This document shows, one piece after another, positions 57,726 to 64,000 of a stretch of DNA of 64,000 nucleotides; position 1 is the first letter of the stretch; each line of letters begins with the position of its first letter. Source of the DNA: Cornus controversa (taxonomy: Eukaryota > Streptophyta > Magnoliopsida > Cornales > Cornaceae); contig CM048850.1 in assembly GCA_026545225.1 (NCBI GenBank), positions 26,713,797 through 26,777,796 of the forward strand, given 5' to 3'. Under the pieces are notes generated by a model. The model was not told the DNA's origin and ran no database searches. It saw only the letters and a list, made by a program, of their open reading frames with translations. The translations under genes and the position numbers were made by a program.

Positions 57726-58620
57726 GATAAATGGCTCCTCAATAAGCCTACTAGGATTGCAACTTAAAAATACTACATTTTCTAAGTCTCCAAATATTTT
57801 TTACAAAATTTTTTAATATGCAGGTGGTGCATACTAAATTACTTTTGATCCAACAAGATGTATCCTAGAAGTGCACCATCCTCCAAATATTCACCTATTA
57901 GCTGTAATGTCCTCTAATATAGGGACAGTTGAAATATTTTTTATATCAAAGTGAAGAAATCTATATCAATTTATTTAAGTTCTGTTAGAATTTCTTAGTC
58001 ACAAACCCAACAATGTCCATGTTATCTCTGCCAACAATCCTGACAACTTATAATTGTTAATATCTAATCTCTGAGGTATTAATATAGATTAGAGCAAACT
58101 TTGTGCTAATACAAGCTGGTCCTATTGTACTATAATTAAAATATTATATATCTACACACACACACTGCTACAGAGAAGAAGATCTAGGAGGACTTGTTTT
58201 GCCTAGTGAAAGCTTGACAGTGATCTAGATCCGATCCAGTTGCCTTACCTAGCAAATAATTAAACATGAATAACAGAGAAACACTGTGTATCAATTTTGT
58301 GTCTCTCGGTCTCTCTTGGATTATAGGAGGTCCCATTTGTTTGATTCCTTCTTGATCATGCAATTATTTATGGTGGGGATTCGGGGAAGCTGGTGTTAAA
58401 AAAAAAAAAAATAGCTAACATGTTTTTCCAATAAATGTTTTGTTTGTCTCGACACATGATGTCCCCTTAACTAAATGGAGGAAATGGATTAGATTTTAGT
58501 GGCCAAAATTAAATAAAATTTTTTTTAGTGACTTTAAACTCAAAAAAAGATAAATAGTATCATGCTCCGATTTCCGACACCTAGTTAAGAACAAGAGAAA
58601 TGGAAGTGATTAGAAAAAAA
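57726..58620. other. Intergenic stretch
   Basis: AT-rich with no gene or repeat recognised. An A run at about 58399-58412 could be a small retroelement tail. Confidence 0.5.
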
Positions 58621-60450
58621 TGACCAGATACGTCCCTTTTTAAGCCAACTTTAGTCTAGATCATAAGTTTCATAAACACGGAAGCATACATACTTTAAAC
58701 CAAACCATCAATTGGACAAATCCGATCTATCAATGATTTATCGGATAATCTATCCGAACCTATTGGATTGTTGGCTAAAACCAGCAATTTAATTCCCATA
58801 ATGTGGCAATCAAATCCGACCTATCGGATTCCTCTGGTAGAGAATCCCTGTTTTTCACACATAATTATTAGCCCAATACTCATCCAAAACCATCCATAGC
58901 ATGCATAATTAAGGTCAACATCATAATTACATTGATTATGGTCCAAAGATATATGAAAGTATACATTGTCCAAAACTAATACATACATGTTCATAATCCA
59001 AATGAGAGATCGAAAAGATTAAATAGGAACAACACCCATGATACATATATCGTAAGATAATCATCCTAACACCATTGTTCCTAAGTAATATCTACATTCC
59101 TCTCTAGATGCCCAACATGGCATTCATAAGCACCAATATACAAAAACTCAAAAAGTAAAGTACTCTAATCCTTAGCACTCCTAAGCGTCCTCCACAACAT
59201 GTGCTTTATTGTAAAATTTTTTGAAGGGAGAGGGGAGTGAGTGACAACTTGTCCATTAAGAGACTCAAACTAACTTAATAAATGACTCAAACAATCATGC
59301 ATGAATGCACCATATTGAACCTACCCATCTACATGGCATAATTCATAATGCAAGTAAATGACAACATCATAACCATGCATAACCAACATTATAAATTTAT
59401 CACAATTACGCTTATCCTAAACATGAACATTTATAACATGGTATAACATACTTCAAAACAATAAGCTCAAGTTCACAAATCATCAATATAATGTGACTCA
59501 AATACCAAGTCAAATATCTGAAATCAAACAAAATGGAAGTAAACACCAACAACTGAGTATATGCCACTTGGGCCAAATACTCCAATCCCTCACTTTACAG
59601 ATTACTAACCCGACAATAACAACACTCGTTTGACCAAGTTTTGGACCTTTCACCCAAGGACTCCGGGCCTTTCTTTCTTTCCCGCGACATCCTCCCAAAA
59701 TCAACAACCAACACATTGACTTACAAGTACGTTAAATATAACCAAGACATGAATTCATCCAATTCTTCACAAAAACTATGCAAGCTATTATAATCAATCC
59801 TTATCAAGTCAACACCATGCACACTACCATGCAATTATATTCATCGTATGACAACTCAAAAATTATGCATTTTTATGAAAAGTCTCCTCCTATGCATTTT
59901 ATCAAACACATGGGGCATACAACCCCACCTATATCTTCATGTCCATATATATGGTTCCAAATGAACTAGGCATGCTTTCTATTCAACATTAACACCATGT
60001 ACTACCCCCAAGCCAAATATACAACGTACTTATAAACAGAATTCTACCTTCCAAGTACAAAGATTTCACATTAGCACACATTATACACTTTTATATAAAA
60101 AAAAGAAGTAGAATGACAAGAATTTAACATCTTGAACTCAAATAGAAAATGAAGAATAACACAAGTTCATATTCAAGACTACATCTATACTTATAGGTAT
60201 GCTAGAATGCCATAAAACACATTGGTAGCTTATAAAGTTAAAAACTAAGAAGGAAATCACACCCCTACCTCAATTCCAAGCTTTAAGATCAAAAGCCCAA
60301 ATTCATCCAAGATCCAAACTTCTCCAAACTTGACTTTGAACCGATCAAATTGAAGAGGAAGAAGAGTAGAGTAACTTTTTCTCTTGGAGCAAGCCTTGAA
60401 TCACACCTTAAGTCTCCCAAAATCTAGAGAGAAGGAAGAAAAATGAAACG

Positions 60451-60486
<36 letters not shown>

Positions 60487-60773
60487 GGCGGTTCAAGTCT
60501 CCTACGTTGCTCCTCTACCATTAGGCAACCTTTAAAATTTTACATACTAACATTTTCTTCTCCCAACATTTTATTTAAGCCACTCTAACTTCACTTATAT
60601 CCCCACAGTAACTCATACATGCCCGTAGACACTTTTCGGGTTATCTGGACCCGTCCCGGTCCCACACACGTACCTAAAAACACCAAAAAATTGTTTAAAT
60701 CACTGAGCATGATTAAATAATTAATCATGATTAAAATTATTTAACATGTAATAAAAAAATTCAAAGCTTTACA
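58621..60773 (-). repeat. Inferred 3' LTR of the Gypsy element
   Basis: In element orientation it starts TGTAAAGCTTTGAA directly after the purine tract and ends near GGGACGTATCTGGTCA (58621). The end was chosen from the CA and general style, because the other LTR is outside the window. It contains a GA run at 60454-60484 (CT in element orientation). Short frames inside it are not genes. Confidence 0.5.
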
Positions 60774-61999
60774 ACCTTCCCACCTTCAAGGAATTTTGTC
60801 GTCGAAATTGGGACATACCTCTAGTGGCGAACAACTTGGGATACTTGGAACAAACTTCTTATTCATGTTCCCATGTAGTTTCCTCAACTCCATGGTGACT
60901 CCACAACATTTTGACCAATGGAATGGTCTTGCCTCGTAGCACTTTATCTCAAGAGTCTATGATCTCCACCGATTTTTCCTTGTTGGAAATATACTTCTCA
61001 ATCTCAAGGTCTATCCAATCAAGAACATGTGATGGATCTGGTTCACACATCCTCAACGTAGACACATCAAAAATATTATGTACACTTGACATTTGCGTTG
61101 GTAATGCCAAGAGATAAGTAACCTCTCCAACACGGTCCAAAATCTTAAATGGACTGATAAACTGTGGTGACTACTTGCCACTTCGCCCAAATCACATCAA
61201 TTCTTTGGGTGTGGCAACTTTAAGAAACACATGGTCTCCAACCTCAAATGCTAACGGCGCCTCCTCTGGTAGGCGTAACTCTTTTGGTGACTTTGAGCCA
61301 TAATTAACCATTGTTGTATCACTTTAATTTTCTCCGTGGTCTCTCAGACTTTGTTGGGTCCCAAGGCCACTGTCTCACCTACTTCAGTCTAGCAAACGAG
61401 CGACTTACAATGTCTACGGTATAATTTCTCAAATGGTGACATCTTAATACTAGCCTGATAGCTATTTTTGTAGACGAACATCATCAATTAAAGGTGGTCC
61501 TCCCAACTACCACAAAAGTCTAAAACGCAAGCCCGAAGCATATACTCCAAAATTTGAATAATGCCCTCAGATTGACCATTTATTTTAGGATGGAATTATG
61601 TCCTGAAATACAAGTCAGTGTCAAGTGCCACCTGAAATCTCTACCAAAATCGTGACGTAAACCATAGGTCTCTATCCGACACAATAGAAATCGGTACGCT
61701 ATGAAGCTTAAGTATCAGATCAATGTACAGAACATTCGCGTTATCGATCACATGAATAGGGAAAAAATGAGCTACCCTAGTTAATCTATCAACAATGACC
61801 CAAACTCCATCGTGGCCCTTCCTCAACCTTGGAAGTCCCGTCACAAAATTTATAGTGATAAGCTCCCACTTCCACATCACTACCTATAATGGCTGCAACA
61901 AACTAGTTGGTCTTTGATGTTCAACCTTCACTTGTTGACAAGTAAGGTATTTGGGTATAAGTTGAGCAACATCTTACTTCATCCTCTTCCATTAATATT
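60774..61999 (-). pseudogene. Gypsy integrase and C-terminal region
   Basis: Segments in element order: QVKVEHQRPTSLLQPL near 61900-61945, the integrase core frame 61641-61880, then decayed sequence, then 60949-61140 with DRVGEVTYLLALP and VHNIFDVSTLR, and near 60860-60930 the WSHHGVEETTWEHE motif. At least several stops and one or more frameshifts separate them. Confidence 0.88.
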
Positions 62000-62003
62000 G
62001 TCG

Positions 62004-63358
62004 GTGTGACGTATATTTTTGTAATTGGCAATCTTCGGTGTCAAAACCAAACATGATCAAGTTGTATTATTTGAGTTATATTTCTATCATTGATTTTGTA
62101 ATTGAAATCTCAAAGTGAGCATGAAGTTCTACACAAACCATGCAAAGGTTCGTCAAAGCATGAAGTTTAAATTTTCAAAAAAAATCGTTAATGGTCTGAA
62201 CAAGAATTCAATTGATTGAAGTTTCGAGATGGTTTCGAATGCACGAGAACATCGTTGATCTCAAATAAGAGTCACGTAGTCCAGGTAAAGTGGTGAGAAC
62301 ACATATTTTAAACCGGGAGGTTCCGATCTTAAAAAGAGGGGTTTTTAAGCAAAATAGTGCAATTTTTAAGGTTGGACCGGTCCAAATGAAGGCTAGACTA
62401 GTCCAAGTGAAGCATCAACTCTTGTTGAGTCTGCTACAAGAGTTGGACTGGTATAGACCGGTCCAACTATTATGATCTGCGTATTTTGATTAGTTTTGTC
62501 TTGTTTTGACCTAGAATGGACCCAAAACTTTTTAAAATAACGGAGACTTGTTTCCTATTGAATTTTAACTTGTTTTCTAAAGAAAATTAGGATTTTTAAT
62601 CTCTATAAAAATCTCATATGATTTCTCTCTCAGTGTGCTTTAACAGAGCTATCAAATATACATCAAACTGAGAATTTCTAGAGAGAGAAAGCATTAAGAT
62701 ATTTTTCTATTAAATAATTTTTTCCTCAAATTATTTGTTTATACTTTTGAGAGCACACACATATTCACAGAGTGATTTAGGGTGATCTCAATTTGCTTGA
62801 TCAACTATTCGAAGATTACATTGAAGATTTCTTTGTAATCAAGTTACTGGATTGGTTTCTACTACATCTGTTCGTTGGTGAGGAAGGAGAAGGAGATCGA
62901 GCTACGAAAGGGACATAACACTTACTGATTGTTTGTATTCTTCCAGTTACCCTTCTGCGAGGATTTTGACATTAGTTGGGAATCTGCTGCAGTTAGACGA
63001 GGTAGTCGCAATTGTAAGCCTAAGGTGTTCTGCATCAAAGTTCTTGTTAGAGTAGAGTGGGTGTGAGTCTGGGACAGAGTCTGTTGTATTTCGCTTTGAT
63101 GATAACGTATTTGCTTCTTCGAGGCTACAAAGCCTCACCGTGGTTTTTTTTTCAATATGGGTTTTTCACGTATATCTGGTGCATTCATTTACTTTACTGC
63201 ACTTTATTTATTTACTTACTTTGTGGGATTGCTTTAATTATTAATTGGACTTAAAATTGAATAATATGAGTAATTAAACAAAAAATGAGTAAACCTAATC
63301 ACCCCCTTTAGGTTTTAAATCTAACTTTCATAGCCGCTTCTGCATCGTGCAACTCATA
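62004..63358. mobile_element. Solo LTR nested in the Gypsy element
   Basis: The Gypsy coding sequence is interrupted between minus-strand codons for MYHNLCR and QY-WKRMK. GTCG at 62000-62003 recurs at 63359-63362 (5-bp flanks TGTCG and AGTCG). Rejoined, the host region is a normal Gypsy H2C2 segment, so the 1355-bp insert is bounded within a few bases. Its right 985 bp match 51955-52947. There is no primer site, polypurine tract or second copy inside, as expected for a solo LTR. Confidence 0.82.
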
Positions 63359-64000
63359 GTCGACATAAATTGTGATACATTTTGGTACCACCTAGGTGTA
63401 CTGCGAGTCTAAAGTAATGAAACTCTCTAAGTACATCATCCCTACAAGCCAATGGTACAACCATCTTTCCTTTGAATCTCAAACCCCTATCGGAATGGAC
63501 TATCTAATCTTCTACCACTTCGCCACTTGAAATCTTAGTGCGTATAGTCTCCATTTCACTACCTCACCATTGCTCTTCAATCACCTTACTCACTAGAGTT
63601 GAGTGAGCAATAAGCGTGAACAACATTGCGGGTTCTCCATCTTCACTAAAATGCAATCTCATTTCTGAGATATCTTCCAAAATCTTTTATTCACAGATGA
63701 CAATGCTTGCCATGCTACTAAACGACTTCCTACTCAAGGCATCAACTACAACATTAGCTTTTCTCGGGTGGTATTTTAGATCAAAGTCATAGTTTTCCAT
63801 ATACTCCACACATTTTTGTTGCCTTAAGTTTAAATATTTTTGTTAGAAAAATTACTTTAGGTTTTTGTGATCGGAGAACACCTCAAACTTTTCTCCTACA
63901 AGTAATGCCTCCATATCTTCAATGCAAAATTATTGTCGCTAACTCCAAGTCATGAATCGGATAATTATGCTCATGTGTCTTTAATTGTCGGGAACTATAT
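63359..64000 (-). pseudogene. Gypsy RNase H to H2C2 region
   Basis: RNase H motifs lie between about 63700 and 63990 (see element entry). The spacer and GGTKMYHNLCR segment of the H2C2 domain lie at about 63359-63410. In-frame stops occur, for example soon after NLK. The frame continues past the window end. Confidence 0.85.

Larger units (their letters stand above)
58621..64000 (-). mobile_element. Ty3-Gypsy chromovirus-like (Tekay/Del type) element, decayed, continues beyond window
   Basis: On the minus strand, from the window end leftwards: RNase H (YPIHDLELA, FEVFSDHKNLK, NLRQQKCVEYMENYDFDLKY, KANVVVDALSRKS), the H2C2 region, the integrase core (ITINFVTGLPR, VWVIVDRLTRVAHFFP, SIVSDRDLWFTSRFW), the C-terminal region (VGEVTYLLALPTQMSSVHNI, FDVSTLRMCEPDPSHVL) and a chromodomain-like tail with WSHHGVEETTWEHE. 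A purine tract reading CTTGAAGGTGGGAAGG precedes the inferred 3' LTR. Stops and frameshifts are frequent. Reverse transcriptase, protease and gag lie past base 64000. A solo LTR interrupts it at 62004-63358. Confidence 0.88.

Noticed and set aside
59510..59969. Frames inside the inferred Gypsy LTR
   Set aside because: Short, without domains, and inside the region best explained as an LTR.

Overview
The window looks like nuclear DNA of a flowering plant, most likely a eudicot. It is AT-rich, has GT-AG introns, and is filled with LTR retrotransposons of plant Copia and Ty3-Gypsy types, MITEs, SINEs and a LINE end. I recognise only two apparently intact protein genes. One is an LRR receptor-like kinase with four exons (28741-32147, + strand, 681 aa deduced). 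The other is a two-exon DUF1442 protein (54304-55092, - strand, 219 aa deduced). The species cannot be named from the sequence.

Layout. 1-6400 and 16692-22829 are two direct copies of one non-coding segment, and the first copy is cut by the window start. Each copy carries a compound microsatellite, a hAT-like MITE, an array of roughly 100-bp repeats, a fold-back element with a CCACC-rich core, a Mutator-like element and a second MITE. The copies differ by several insertions, including an 802-bp transposon present only in the first. Between them lie a Copia gag scrap (6683-6790), an F-box-associated scrap (7163-7432) and a non-autonomous LTR retrotransposon (8665-15951). That element has no recognisable polymerase. 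Its LTRs hold a dense array of roughly 24-bp palindromic repeats, and its interior holds a long unrecognised reading frame with a duplicated acidic module.

22830-28740 is AT-rich intergenic DNA with small tandem duplications, including three 63-bp units that each carry a hairpin, and a decayed DNA transposon. The receptor kinase gene follows; its kinase domain has HQN and DSG in place of HRD and DFG, so it is probably a pseudokinase. Just downstream is a 5'-truncated LINE end on the minus strand.

34841-39995 is a nearly complete Copia element on the minus strand with short LTRs, primer binding site and polypurine tract. 41269-44860 holds three fold-back or Mutator-like elements with 9-bp target duplications and a SINE. 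44965-51954 is a decayed SIRE-like Copia on the plus strand. A short TRIM-like sequence sits inside its 5' LTR, and a solo-LTR-like sequence (51955-52947) cuts off its end.

The DUF1442 gene has a tandemly duplicated promoter region with more than one TATA-like box. 56125-56745 holds tandem repeats inside an LTR-like block, and 57540-57725 is a second SINE. From 58621 to the window end is a decayed minus-strand Ty3-Gypsy element of chromovirus type, interrupted at 62004-63358 by another copy of the solo LTR found at 51955.

The two genes show no sign of working together. Most of the window is nested transposon history, and its most unusual parts are the LARD-type element and the duplicated segment with its differing insertions.
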